NCBI GenBank assembly: GCA_013146195.2
Contig: CM028379.1
Coordinates: 57,671,693-57,735,692 of the forward strand
From: Codonopsis lanceolata
Taxonomy: Eukaryota; Streptophyta; Magnoliopsida; Asterales; Campanulaceae
Reading direction: 5' to 3'
Length of the DNA: 64,000 bases
Positions 53,752 through 64,000 of this stretch are shown piece after piece; within the stretch, counting starts at the first letter, position 1; the number at the start of each line of letters is the position of its first letter. The notes below the pieces were generated by a model. The model did no database searches, was not told where the DNA came from, and saw nothing but the letters and a program-made list of their open reading frames with translations. The position numbers were made by a program, and so were the translations under genes.

Positions 53752-56610
53752 ATTCTAGGCATCATAAAAGTGTATTTTGCATTTTAAAGATATGTATTGC
53801 ATTTTTGCATTATCGTATGCATGATAGAATAAAGAGTGCACATGCATCATGTTAGTAAGCATCCTATAATTTTTATGCATTGCATTTGCATCAAATAAAG
53901 TAATACATGCATCTATCATTTGCATTTATTGTCCAATAAGCTGCATTAGGAGTGTACTAAAAAGAGAATGAAATGCCATCAATCATAAAAATAAATATTC
54001 ATATGGCATTTATTATATCCCTGCATCATAAGCATGCATAAAAAATAAATTTTAGGGCATAAAATATATATGTTTTGTCATGTATTCATCCGAAAAATGT
54101 GCCCGAAAATGTATCCGAAAAAATTGAATTGTATTCCGAAAAGTCCGTTTCGTAAACATATAGCATGCAAAAATATGTTTTAGCCTAGAACATGCATCAT
54201 ATAGCTCCAATTGCATTTATAGTATAAATAATGCATAGTAGGATAAAATAGTGATCACTAGTTCAATCATGCATTGCAAGAATAAATTGCATAAATTTCA
54301 TGCATCATTACTTAATTGCATCATTTAGGCATAAATAGGACATGCATAAACATTATTAACAAAGTCAGGAATGCTCCAAAAGTGCCAAGCAGTGCTAAAA
54401 TCTAACAAGTCTGAAGTATATCCAAGCAGATTTAAAAAAGAAGAAACTTACAGAATTGGGAGGAAGATTGGACACATGGGTGTTCCGATCGCGGAGGATA
54501 TTGCCCCAGACGTCCTTAGAATATCGGTACTTGATCTTATTCCGGATCAAAGGAGGAAATTCCTTCCTCCTTCCGCCAGATTCTGGGTGCATAGGGGCCT
54601 TCCCCTTCCTGGATCGTGATGAAGAAAACTCTTGAGTTGGCGAAAGAAAATTGAGAAAAGGAGCACAAATGGAAAGAAAATAGAAACAAGTAGCAATGGC
54701 GTCGGCGGAGGAATTGCAGAAAGAAAATAAATGAAGAAGGAAGGAGCAGTAGCTCCCCTCCTTTCTCCCCCGTCACTAATAAGGGGAGGAAAGAGGAATT
54801 TTTCCTTTTTCTCCCTCCAAAGTTTGAAACTGAGACACTTAAGTCCCCAGGTTCCGAAAGTTGCAAAATGGCCCCAAAGCTTAACGAAGAGTTAACAAAA
54901 GTAATTTTGTTAACCAAATTCGACGGTCATCCATCCGAGGGCAAAGGAAAAGTAATATCCCCAGCAGATCAGCCGCAAAATAAGCAGAAAAGCCAAGAAA
55001 TTCAGGCGGCGAAGGTAAGAAAAAAAATGATGAAGAAAAATAGAAAAAAAAAGAGAGAAGAGGAAAAAAGAATAAACAAAGGATGAAGGAAAAAAAGGAA
55101 TAAAGAAAGAATGAAGATAGAAGAAGAAAAAAAGAAAGAGAAAAAAAGAAAGAAAAAAAGAAAGATGAAAAGATGAAAAGAAAAGATGAAAAAAAAAGAG
55201 AAAAAAAAAAGGAAAAAAAGGAGAGGAGGATCAAAAGAAAATAAACAAATAATAAGAATGCAAATAAAGAGAAATGGCGAGCATGCAGAAAAGAATGAAA
55301 GAAAAAAAGAAAAAAAAAGAAGTAAAGGAAAAGAAAAAAAATCGGGAGAGGGAAAATGCATGTACAAGAAGAGAAAAGAAAAAAAGTATAAAGTACATGC
55401 AACAAAAGAAAATGCGGCGGCAGAAGAAGAAATTTTCGGCTAAAGCTAGAAAATGGAGCGAGAAGGAAAAACAGCAACAAGAAAAAAGAAAAGATGATTT
55501 CAGTTGTAACCAAAAGATGCGGCAGCAAGAAAAAGGAAGTTTCTAACCAAGGTTAGAAAGAGCAGCAAAGAAAAATGCAGCAGCATCAAGGAAAATTTTC
55601 CAGCTAAAGCCGAAAATATAGCGGAACAGGGGAAAGGATTTTCCAGCCAAGGCTGGAACTGTGACAAAAGAAAAATCCCTAGTAAAGTGCAAAGAAGATC
55701 GCAAGAAAGAACAACAGAAAGCAAAGAAGAAGCAAAGAAAGCAACAAAGAATGAATTTGTCGCATGGGCTCGGCAAGGGTAAGAAAAGGAAGGTATTTTC
55801 CTTTTTCTGTGCATTTGTATGATGTTTGGAAGACTTTCCTAACGGGCGGGCAGCCCCAGGGCAAGGGAAAGGCTTTGTCCTCCAACGAAGGCTTCGTGCC
55901 TGAGGAGACATTGAATTGCAGACATCAATCACTGTGTTGGAAAACTTTCTTTTAAGGGGCATACAACCCCGGATCAGAGGGAAAGGTCTTCTCCTCCGAC
56001 GAAGGCAGCGTTCCTGAGGAGACAATTCATGCCGCACAGCCGCAGAGGAACTACGATTGGTCTGATTCCTTGGCTAAGGATACATAGGGAATCTATTTCG
56101 GTAGACGCAACCATCACATCACGTTATAATTACCTTTGTAGCACTCATTTGATAAAGCTTTGCAGCACTTGGTCATTTAGCATTGTAGCACTTGCACCGC
56201 AGCATTTGGTCCCCGGCAGAGTGAACTACATCTTGGCCTGATTCCTTGTATAAGGATATGTAGGCAGCCTATTTCGGTAGGCACGACCGTTGCATGAGTA
56301 AAAGTTTAGGTTTTGGCCTGAACTACATTTTGGTCTGAGTTCCTTTATTAAGGGATACGTAGGCAAGCCTACACTAGTAGGTCCGACCATTAGAGCATTT
56401 CATTGCATATCTGCTTAAAAACTACGATAACCTGTTATAACCGACTAAATATGTCTAGGCTATGGATTTTGGTTAGCATTATAAACTGTTGCATTATAAC
56501 TGTTACCTATTGCATTCCTCTCCTATTTTAATCGAACGAAATTGGAGAGTCTATTGTTTACAACGATGTTCGTCTACTCAGTAAGCCTCGGGTTACCCGT
56601 AGACTCCATC
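53752..56610 (+). other. Tat 3' non-coding region
   Basis: 53752-54350 is rich in GCATTT/ATGCAT words. 54900-55560 is a purine tract (separate entry). 55840-56400 carries degenerate repeats, including GGCC/TGATTCCTTG..AAGGATA..TAGG units near 56060, 56250 and 56340. No sense ORF is recognised. Confidence 0.6.
54950..55560 (+). repeat. Purine-rich (GA/AAAG) tract
   Basis: About 600 bp with the plus strand overwhelmingly A and G, made of irregular GAAAAA/AAGAAG units. It creates long Lys/Glu ORFs on plus and Phe/Ser ORFs on minus, which are artefacts of composition. Confidence 0.9.
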
Positions 56611-56622
56611 GTTGAGGGGCTC
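56611..56622 (+). other. Polypurine tract of the outer Tat element
   Basis: GTTGAGGGGCTC directly before the 3' LTR start TGTAGACACC. The inner copy has the matching GAGGGGCTT. Confidence 0.8.
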
Positions 56623-58421
56623 TGTAGACACCCCAATTTCGTACCCCTGATATGTGACTCTGGCATGTGATATCAAGAACTGTTTAAACTTCACAAATGT
56701 CAAGTTACAGGAGTCAAAAATGCGAAAGGCAAAGCAGGATGCGCGAAACAGTAAAATGCAAGGGATAAAAGTGACAATTTTGAAAGTCAAATAGTGGCTT
56801 GGTGCGGCCAAAAGGAGGTCTTGGCGCCGCGCCAAGGAAGCCTTGGATCCGCGCCCAAGCTGCTACAGTACCACTCCCAGTTAACGCATTGTACAAGAAT
56901 TGAAGGCTGGAGTACAAGAAAAACAAACGCACTGAGGGGATTTTTAATCCCCGATGTATCCCTTCCTCCAGCTATAAATAGATGCATTAGGGGTCACTTC
57001 AGAGGCCTCGGAAGAAATCGAGAAGAAACGCTGAAAAATTCTCTGCATCGTCCTAACGCTGCGAAATAGTGAGTGAAGTGAGATAGGGAGTGGTTAGTCT
57101 ATAAAGCCTTGAAACCCTGCCAAAACTCCGCCAAACCAAAAACCCACCGGTTAAAAATATCCCTAGCCCGTTAGTTAGGTATCCACCTTATTTCCCCGGC
57201 CCAAAAACCATAAAGTGAGTCGTTACTCGCCTCGAGTAAATAGGTCGAAATCACCCAAAATAAGCCGTTATTCCGCCCAACCAAATAGGTCAAAACCACC
57301 AAAACTAAGCAGTCATTCTGCCCGAGTGAGCAAGCCAAAACCACCAAAAATAAGCCGTCACTCTACCCAAATCACAAAAAGAAGAAGAAAGATAAAAGTT
57401 TCCCTCTCCCGAGAAGGACAGAGCGACCACACTCCGCTCTAAAAGGTAATAACCTTTAAGGCCGTTATTTTTAAAACTTGTTCTTTAAATCCGGCCTAAT
57501 GTAGAAAATATAAGCCGTTGTGTTGCCCGAATTTAGTTAGAAAATACTATGTAAAAGAGCCGTTATAATGGCCAAATATTTTTAAACATATCTGTAATTA
57601 TATTGTAAGGAGACGGCTGCAAGTCCGTAAATAATGTAGCCGCGGATGTATTTGCTTTTTATTTCCTGTCTTTAAATGTTTTGTTTGTTTGCTAAATAAA
57701 TATAACAAAAAGCATAATTTAGCCAAAAACCGCTTTTGAGACCGAAAGGGCGAGTTGGGTGCGCCTAGCACCTTCCCAACTCGTAACTTAGCCTCCGAAC
57801 CCGTTTTATAACCTCTGGTTTTTCTTTTTTTTGGTTTTGCTTTATTTTTGCCTTAAAATAAAGATGGCGACTCTATAAAACATTTTGGATCCAGTGGGGC
57901 CTCGCAACACTCCTTTCTTGCACTTTTCCGTTTTCCCCTAAAAAAGGGAGAATGAGAATGAAAGGGTGATGTATTCTCATATCCTGGTATCCCCTAAACA
58001 AGGGATGACTTGATGCGGGAAACTCAAAGCACCCATAGTGATCTGAAATAGGTCATAAGGCTATTTTCATAAAATCCATATTGGGGGCGTCGCAACATCC
58101 TTTTTTGCACTTTTTCGTTTTTCCCTAAAAAAGGGAGAATGGGAATGAAAGGGTGATGCATTCTCATATCCTGGTATCCCTTAAACAAGGGATAACTTGA
58201 TGCGGGAAACCCAAAGTTCCCATATTGGATCAAAAATCCACTAAAGTCAACCGAGGCACATTCCAACGCGCTATTTTAGATAGCACTCCTCTCGCACTTT
58301 TAATTTCGTTTTCCCCTAAACAAGGGAGGATGGAATGAGAGCAGTGGTGTCCCGCATCCGCACGTATGCGCACCCCTATCCAAGGGCGCGCAGGGCGCGG
58401 GCGTACGGCGGGTGACCCACA
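56623..58421 (+). repeat. 3' LTR of the outer Tat element
   Basis: 1799 bp, TGTAGACACCCC to GGTGACCCACA. It aligns with 29217-30964. TATA-like CTATAAATAGATG at about 56972. Confidence 0.93.
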
Positions 58422-58974
58422 AACCCTAATTAGGGATTCTAGCGATAAAAATATGGACAGAAATTGCAACGAGATTGATATGGAGTAAAGAAATACCTGT
58501 TGATGTAGAAGAGATGAATTGGAGAAGTTCTTGGAAGCTTCGTTTGCGAGGATTGAGCACAGAAACAAGTAGGTCCGGCACTGATGTGGGCTCCAAATGC
58601 AGAAGTGAGAGAAGTTTTTCTAGTTCTGAAATTGTTTGAAACGGTAAAGTTTGAAATGTGGAGGGATTCTCACTTTTATATTAGAAGAAACTGTCGGTTG
58701 GGGTTACTCCGAAGAAATTTCATCATTAGGGCTTGGAAATTTGAGCAGGATTTAATGATGCATTGGGAAGCGAGCCCGTGTGGGTGTTTATGGCGGCGGA
58801 TGACGGCCCATCCCTTCAAAATCTTTTGGGTTGGCATCCACTCATAACTTCTGATTAAGGGCAACTCGATGCGTTAATGTAAGGATACATCTCAAGAACG
58901 ATTTGGCCTGGGGATTCAAGATTCTTATCCTCGCTCCGAGCATAGATACTCGATAGACAAGGAGCAGGGGGCTA
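58422..58974. other. Interior remnant of the 37.6-kb nest right of the Tat element
   Basis: 58422-58600 on the minus strand looks genic (GT-AG-like borders around 58480-58500), but no protein is recognised. 58860-58974 reads like the 3' end of a plus-oriented LTR element, ending in the polypurine-like AGGAGCAGGGGGC. Confidence 0.4.
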
Positions 58975-59524
58975 CTGAGCTGGCCGGCCCAATAGGCCCA
59001 AGTCACAAGTCACGTGCCTGGCACACTTTCACTAGTCACGAGCAGCACACGTGCAATGAGATTCAGGCCATTGAGAAATGGGCAGCGAGCTGGGGGCTTA
59101 CCCAGCAGGCGAAAGTATGCACCGAGCAGGAAACAGTTGTCTTGAATGTGGGCAGTTACTTCCGAGAAACTCGCCACCATTACCACGATGACACCGTTAT
59201 GATGAACGTGGTAGTTAATGTGCCCGCCAGGCACGCCACCACGCTTAATGGGCGGTTACTCTCCTGCACCAGCTATAAAAACCCCTCCAAACAAAGGAGA
59301 GAGGTACGTGATTCTGAATACTGGCCTAAACTCTGTCAAATTGTTTACTCTGTTGATTGTTAAGCTAACTGTCACGCCGGAGGGCTTTTGCAAGGAATGC
59401 CCCAGCCTAGTTTACCCTTCTTTGCTTGTTTGCAGGGTTGGGCCTTGGAGAAAATGGATAGATTGAAAGCCAGATATCCAGCTGAAGAAGCCCAGTGCGT
59501 CCTTGGATTATTTTGGATGCATCA
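58975..59524 (+). repeat. LTR (family X), plus orientation, right edge of the 37.6-kb nest
   Basis: TGAGCTGGCC to GGATGCATCA, preceded by a GGGGGC polypurine tract and followed by CTATT. It is an inverted match of 21914-22554, including CTATAAAAACCCCTCC and GGGCGGTTACTCTC. Confidence 0.78.
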
Positions 59525-59529
59525 CTATT

Positions 59530-59572
59530 GTACGATGATATGTGGGATGATTTGAGTTTTGTAAATGAGGCG
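59530..59572 (+). pseudogene. 3' half of the split unidentified exon
   Basis: Reads YDDMWDDLSFVNEA in the frame continued from 21913 once the nest and one CTATT are left out, then a GT donor (GCG^GTATG). Its acidic/aromatic character differs from the Pro-rich first half; the gene is not recognised. A possible further exon follows near 59680-59740 (SKPEIVVKQEPP, stop). Confidence 0.45.
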
Positions 59573-59821
59573 GTATGTTTTTTTAATATTTAATTAATCA
59601 CTTTTATGCATAAAATATAGTTAAATTAATCAGTCTGAATTTTCTTTGTCTCATGTGTACATGGAAATACTGGACATAGTTATTGTGTCTCGCGTTTCAA
59701 AACCAGAAATTGTTGTGAAACAAGAGCCTCCATAAGAAGATTAAGTAGTTATATAATTATGGATGCATAAGGTTTTCCTTCAATTCAAAGTTCTTAGTTT
59801 TTATTTGTTGTTAATATTTCC

Positions 59822-59946
59822 TTTTCGAGGTCAGGTTCTTCCGTCCTCCCTCATATAAGGGAAGGTTGGTTGTCCCCCTCAACTTTGTAATATTATTTCT
59901 ATTAATAAAATATAGCAGGGTACCGCCCTTGTTTCCCTAAAAAAAA
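59822..59946 (+). mobile_element. 5'-truncated LINE tail
   Basis: Only the 3' UTR remains: CGAGGTCAGGTTCTTCCGTCC...GGTTGGTTGTCCCCC, AATAAAATATAGCAGGG-TACCG-CCCTTG, then A8. It is homologous to LINE A and LINE B tails. No TSD was recognised, so the left border is approximate. Confidence 0.8.
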
Positions 59947-60089
59947 TACCAAGGTAACTTTAGATTTTTATTCCACTGTGGATGATCATATTGTTTGAAT
60001 TGGTTACCAAGATAAGTTAATTTTAAATGGTTACCAAGATATGTTAGTTTTAAATTGTTTATTATATTGATTTATTTGAATACTAACAC

Positions 60090-60166
60090 TGTCGCATACT
60101 GACATCGTCCCATACTGGCATCGTCCCATATTGGCGTCGTGCCAAAGGCACGGGCACAGAATCTAG
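60090..60166 (+). repeat. Helitron 3' terminus (H2 candidate)
   Basis: Three CATA(C/T)TG(A/G)C(A/G)TCGTCCC-type units precede the hairpin CGTGCC-AAA-GGCACG (60139-60153) and GGGCACAGAATCTAG. It abuts the TC start of H3 without a spacer. Confidence 0.8.
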
Positions 60167-61200
60167 TCTATAATACAATAAAGCTCAGTTTATACGTGTG
60201 CAATTAACTTGGAATAAAAAGTGGATGTGATTAATTTTTTACTTTAATCTTACTACTGTAATTCTCTCATACCCTCACATGTGCGAAGGGCGGTTGGTAA
60301 CTCTTTTACCTAACTCAATTTACCAACGTAACTAAATTTAACTCTCTCTCTCTCACTCAATTTTTTTTAACTTCTGTCTAACTCAATCTTTTATTGTAAT
60401 TTACGGTCTTATTATAATTACTTGAATCAATTTAATTTTTACAAAGCATGAATTTTATTTTATTTATGTATTCTTAATTAATGGTAGCACATGTTTAAAT
60501 TAGGAAGTATAAGTTAAAGTTATTGACGAATGTCAAATTTTTAAACGAAAAATTATGTGCGGACATTCATTTCAATGTAATATTGATATATATGAAATAT
60601 AAAGAATGTCTCTATAACGTTTAATCTCACAATCTCAACCGCTTTTTATCACATTTTTTTCCATTCCTATTGTATTACTTGTGAAAATTATTGAGATATT
60701 ACGGTTTACAAGACGGTTTACAGTTATTATTTTACATTTGGGAAAATTAGTTACTCTTTTACCGAGATATTACGGTTTTACGCTTAATATTTTACTGCTT
60801 TTAGTTTTATGGTTGCGATAATTTGTATATGTATTTTTTTATTTTTAATTGTTATCGTAATTACCTCAATCATTTTAATTTTTTCGAATTGCATTGTGAT
60901 ACAAATTAAATTTTTTAAAAAATCATAAGTTTTGTAATTTAAAATATTTGTTTTTTTCTTTTTAACTGTTATCGTAATTAACTTAATCAATTTAATTTTG
61001 GTCCGACCCGTTTTTTCCGACCCACAATTTCGTATACAAATTATTAATTAATCCCCCTATTCCGGGCAAAAAGACCCCGTTTAAAAGTCAATTTTTTAAA
61101 GAAAACAATATTTTTAATAGTTCATTTCCATAGTATCTGCTTTATTTATTGATTAATTCTCAAACTGGCGTCGTGCCATCGACAAGGACAAGAGTACTAA
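60167..61200 (+). mobile_element. Non-autonomous Helitron H3
   Basis: Begins TCTATAATACAATAAAG and ends ...CGTCGTGCCATCGACAAGGACAAGAGTACTAA (CTRR), followed by T. The terminal hairpin is degraded. Collinear with H1 along its length. No coding sequence; short A/T-rich ORFs are noise. Confidence 0.8.
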
Positions 61201-61311
61201 TAACCTATTAAAAGAGCTCTAACTAGGACTTCAGAGGATCGTTTATTTTAATTTTTTAAAATTTTTTTGTTTATATTTTTATTGTCTTTAGTTTCTCACT
61301 TATTATCTACA

Positions 61312-62536
61312 TGTTGGTCCCGAAGTAGGCTCAATCTAGGCTAGAAGGGGGGGGGGGGTTGAATAGCCTAGATATGTTTTTATAAAACTTTTTCTTTTAA
61401 GAACACTTCTAAAGGATTTATGAAATGTTTGAATAGAAGTGCTTAGGCAGCGGAAACAAATCAGATTCTGAAATTATTAAGAGTGTTGTTAAGGCAACGC
61501 AGAATCTGGAACAGTTAAATACAAGCAGTTAAAGTAAGAGATAAGAAGAGTTTGAACTGCACACAGTAATTTGAAGTGGTTCGTACTGTGAATAGTACTA
61601 CATCCACTACCAAAGTGGTTAGCTTTGGATTTTAAAAGTGCACTTGTTTATCCACTAGGTTTATGATTTAGATCTCTAATGGATCGTGTACAAAATGAGT
61701 TTTTAACCAAGTGTATAAAGGTGAGAGAGACAATCAATGAATAATTGTTCTCCACACGTGCAGAATTTAAGAACAGTTTAAAGACAAACAGAATGAAGCT
61801 GAGAAAGAATTTAAGATGGCAGATCTGCAGCTTCAGAAAGTTTGGTGAAGTGTTAGCCCTTGTCCTTTGATCTCTTGAATGCTTGAGTGATGAAGATGAA
61901 GCTTGAGAGTTTAATGCGCAAGAGTTATTTCTTCAGATCTTCAACACTTGAATATATACCAGAAGAGAACTTTTGACCGTTGGTTTAAAATCCAGAGATA
62001 ATTCAGTCCAACGTTCCTTTGCATTGAATGCAATTCGGCGCTTTGGGGAAAAACGACCACGAGTCATCGAGAGATGCGGTGTGCGAGAGAAGACATTACT
62101 AAGCGAGTAATGTTTGAGTCTGAGCTTTGCGGCTTGGAAAGTCTTCTTAGCCAAAAGCGGGTAATGTCTTGATCTTGATTTTCGAGGATCTGATGCAGTT
62201 GTCATTATGCAGAGTTGACTTCTTGAAAAATAATCTGGTGAAGACATGATGACTAGATATTTTCGAAAATATCTAAATAGGTGTACACGTGTCATTGTTT
62301 CTTGATTTTGGCCAATTTTGATTTTCCGGTATTTGAGCAGACTTCAAAGTCTGCTGGTTCTTCAAGGGCTGCTGTAGAAGCTTGCTGTTTGGCGCCTAAG
62401 AACTAACACTTAGAAACTATTCTAAACAAAATGACTCTAAGGCAGGTTGCCACACTAATCGATGCAGAGACCTTTTAGCCTCTTGTACAATAGAATCAGA
62501 AGATGACTCAACCAAATCTAATCATAGGAATCAACA
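61312..62536 (-). repeat. 3' LTR of the Sirevirus-like element
   Basis: 1225 bp, plus strand TGTTGGTCCCGAAG to GGAATCAACA; same family as the solo LTR 3925-5196. Contains a G12 homopolymer near 61350. Confidence 0.85.
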
Positions 62537-62552
62537 ATCTCCTCCTATTTGG
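62537..62552 (-). other. Polypurine tract of the Sirevirus-like element
   Basis: ATCTCCTCCTATTTGG, the reverse complement of CCAAATAGGAGGAGAT, directly next to the LTR. Confidence 0.75.
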
Positions 62553-63166
62553 TTGATGTCATCATCTCAGCTACGAGCAGACTTTGAATCATGCACTGAG
62601 ATAATAGTATGTCTTAAGGAAATTTTTATTAAGAGCAGACATACCTCTCGGAGCGAAGTCTTAGTAGAGATAGCTAGACTAAGTACTTACGGGATAAAAA
62701 CATTAAGACAAAGTACTTAAGAAGAGCAAGGTTTAAATCTATAAGTATGCATGCGAGGATATAAAGATTTAAGCGAAGTTTAAATTGAGCGGATATATCG
62801 AGAAGGAAGCAATTTAAACTTTGAAAGAAACTTGAGACATCGTGATTAAACAAGGCTGTTTAAGCAGCGAAGTTTTGACAAAACGACATGGTTTAACAAC
62901 GAAATCTGAGAACAAAATACCAACGAATCAAAATAGGTTGAAATTTGAGTGCGTCTTCGTTCTAAGTAGTCTCAACCAGTTCGGATTACGTCATTCGAGG
63001 CGTTCTCGAGTCGGTTACGTTCCTCAATCGGGGCTTGATTCAAGAAGTGAGTAGCTCTCTCCTCCGATGGCACCAACCCTATTGTTCGGCGGCGGCTCTT
63101 GCATCGGCTTCTTCGACGAGGCGAAGATTGGTGAAATCGGCAACCTCCCTTCGACTAAGAATCGCC

Positions 63167-64000
63167 CTAGCCATCCTGTTTTGAGCTCATTGAAAGGCCA
63201 CGAATCTTGATTTGTTGAGAGTGCGGCATCCGATCGAGGCGACTTGTTGATCTTGAACTAGGAACACGTGAGTTGTGAAGGCTGGCGATGTCGTTCACTA
63301 GTTGATCAACAATCTTGCCTATGTCAAAGATGGTGGCATGAGTAGCATTGAGGCCGTAGTTGAGCACATCAATCTGTTGTGCCATAGAAGAAACGTCTGT
63401 TGGTGAGCTAGTTGGTCGTTGTTTGCTCGAAGAAGCTCGAGAATGGCGGGATCGGCGGTGGTAGGTAGAAGGGTTAAGGTTGGAAATATGGTGGTTGAAG
63501 GTTGTGGAGCGGGGTTTGGAGAAGAGGAAGATGAAGCGGGGTTTGGAGGAGAAGAGGGTTTGGAATCAACCTCAATGTCGGTGGCTAAGGCTGGCGGAGA
63601 AGTGAAGCAAGAAGAAGAGGATACTTCTAAGAGGGAAGAAGGGAAGGGATAGTCGGGTAGAAGAATGAAGTTAGGAGAGGAAGGAGAAGGATAGAGAAGG
63701 TCTGATATGGAGGAGAAGTCAAAGAGAAAGGAGTGAGTGGCAGAGGAGATGGAGGGAAAAAGAATTTGGTAGAGATCAGAAGAGATGGAGATGGGGGTAA
63801 GATCTTGAGAGATATAGGGGAAAGATTTACGGGTAGAAATGCGGTTTGATCTGAGAAGAGTAGATATGTGAGGGGCAAGAGGAGAGAAATGGTCGGGCAT
63901 AGAAAGGAAGGAGAGGAGGTAGATGGAGCGAGTTTGAAGAGCGGGTATAATGGCTAAGGAGGTGTGCGGAAGAATGGTGGAGATGGGTTCGGGTGAATGG
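63167..64000 (-). pseudogene. ORF upstream of the Copia 3' LTR (extra/ORF3-like protein), partial
   Basis: The minus-strand frame is open from the window edge through 63900 to 63319: Pro/Ser-rich with TLLPTTADPAILELLRANND followed by a helical part. After a frameshift near 63375 it continues as MAQQIDVLNYGLNATHATIF and DIGKIVDQLVNDI. A Pro/Ser-rich body with a C-terminal coiled coil resembles the extra ORF (often called env-like) between pol and 3' LTR of some Sireviruses; no signal peptide or membrane segment is seen, so an envelope role is not supported. 62553-63166 holds nothing recognisable. Confidence 0.45.

Larger units (their letters stand above)
29217..58421 (+). mobile_element. Giant Tat/Ogre-type Ty3-Gypsy retrotransposon
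   Basis: LTRs at 29217-30964 and 56623-58421, PBS at 30966-30983, polypurine tract at 56611-56622. Flanks ACCCC/AACCC are a decayed TSD. Order: LTR, PBS, gag, protease, G-patch-like segment, RT, RNase H, second RNase H, integrase, antisense PMD gene, long non-coding 3' region, PPT, LTR. Dual RNase H and a long 3' region mark the Tat clade. Three later insertions (LINE A, inner Tat, LINE B) account for about 10.8 kb, leaving about 18.4 kb, an Ogre-like size. Frames are broken by several stops, so the copy is dead. Confidence 0.92.
8119..60166 (+). mobile_element. Candidate gene-capturing Helitron H2, inflated by nested insertions
   Basis: A Helitron 5' end of the H1 family (TCTATAATACAATATG) begins at 8119, directly after the CTAG of H1. 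A Helitron 3' end (perfect hairpin CGTGCC-AAA-GGCACG, then GGGCACAGAATCTAG) finishes at 60166, directly before H3. No other end of this family in plus orientation lies between them. Between the ends are gene fragments (BT1-like, FIE-like, an unknown exon) and insertions totalling about 43 kb; subtracting them leaves about 9 kb, a normal size for a gene-capturing Helitron. That the two ends belong to one element is inference. No RepHel ORF is seen, so it would be non-autonomous. Confidence 0.45.
61312..64000 (-). mobile_element. Sirevirus-like Copia element, 3' end, minus orientation, cut by the window edge
   Basis: The LTR (61312-62536) is followed on the plus strand by the reverse complement of a polypurine tract (CCAAATAGGAGGAGAT) of the AAAAAGGGGGAGATTGTT type found before the 3' LTR of Sirevirus-like Copia elements. 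Upstream on the minus strand lies a Pro/Ser-rich ORF. Pol, PBS and 5' LTR lie outside the window. Left flank CTACA; the matching TSD is out of view. Confidence 0.75.

Noticed and set aside
54881..55528. Long Phe/Ser/Leu-rich ORF on minus and Lys/Glu ORFs on plus
   Set aside because: Pure composition effect of the purine tract.
61312..64000. Envelope protein for the ORF near the Copia 3' LTR
   Set aside because: No signal peptide, membrane anchor or cleavage site is visible; only the position and Pro/Ser-rich character match.
1..64000. tRNA, rRNA or other RNA genes
   Set aside because: No cloverleaf with A and B boxes or rRNA segment was recognised by eye; the only tRNA-related sequences are retroelement primer-binding sites.

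Overview
This is nuclear DNA of a flowering plant, probably a eudicot: AT-rich, with no bacterial-type operons, many plant transposable elements (Ty3/Gypsy Tat/Ogre-type and chromovirus-type, Ty1/Copia Sirevirus-like, TRIM, L1-type LINEs, Helitrons, a Mutator-like element), and fragments of plant genes with plant-style GT-AG introns. I see no intact host gene. Nearly all the coding capacity belongs to transposons, and most of it is broken.

Layout. 1-1400 is an LTR-like remnant with a cluster of palindromes. 3024-6701 is a Mutator-like element (long TIRs, 9-bp target duplication) that contains a TRIM retroelement expanded to three LTRs; the middle LTR is split by a solo Copia LTR. 6966-8118 is a non-autonomous Helitron (H1). 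Its CTAG end abuts a second Helitron 5' end at 8119 (H2). A Helitron 3' end (hairpin plus CTAG) occurs at 60166 and abuts a third Helitron (H3, 60167-61200). The simplest reading is a head-to-tail array of three Helitrons whose middle member captured gene fragments and was then inflated to about 52 kb by nested insertions. The captured pieces are one exon of a BT1-like mitochondrial carrier, exons of the Polycomb WD40 gene FIE on the minus strand in two tandem copies, and an unidentified exon.

Insertions within H2: a solo Tat LTR (10324-12153, with a paralogous empty site at about 13290); an ORF1-only L1 LINE (15414-17477); an inverted Helitron copy (20582-21709); and a 37.6-kb nest (21914-59524) bounded by CTATT target duplications, with LTR ends in opposite orientation. 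This nest contains a gag-deleted chromovirus-type Gypsy element (22764-27518, minus), a gag-like ORF on the minus strand (28176-28976), and a giant Tat/Ogre-type element (29217-58421, plus).

The Tat element carries PBS, proline-rich gag, protease, G-patch-like segment, reverse transcriptase, two RNase H regions and integrase. Downstream of pol, on the opposite strand, lies an intron-containing gene for a plant mobile domain (PMD) protein. The element was hit by a 5'-truncated LINE (32956-35548), by a second Tat copy in reverse orientation (39011-44553, TSD CCCAT) and by a twin-primed LINE (51115-53739). Without insertions it is about 18.4 kb. Leaving out the inner Tat copy or the first LINE restores the interrupted reading frame, which confirms the boundaries. 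The right edge (61312-64000) is the 3' end of a Sirevirus-like Copia element on the minus strand, of the same family as the solo LTR at 3925-5196.
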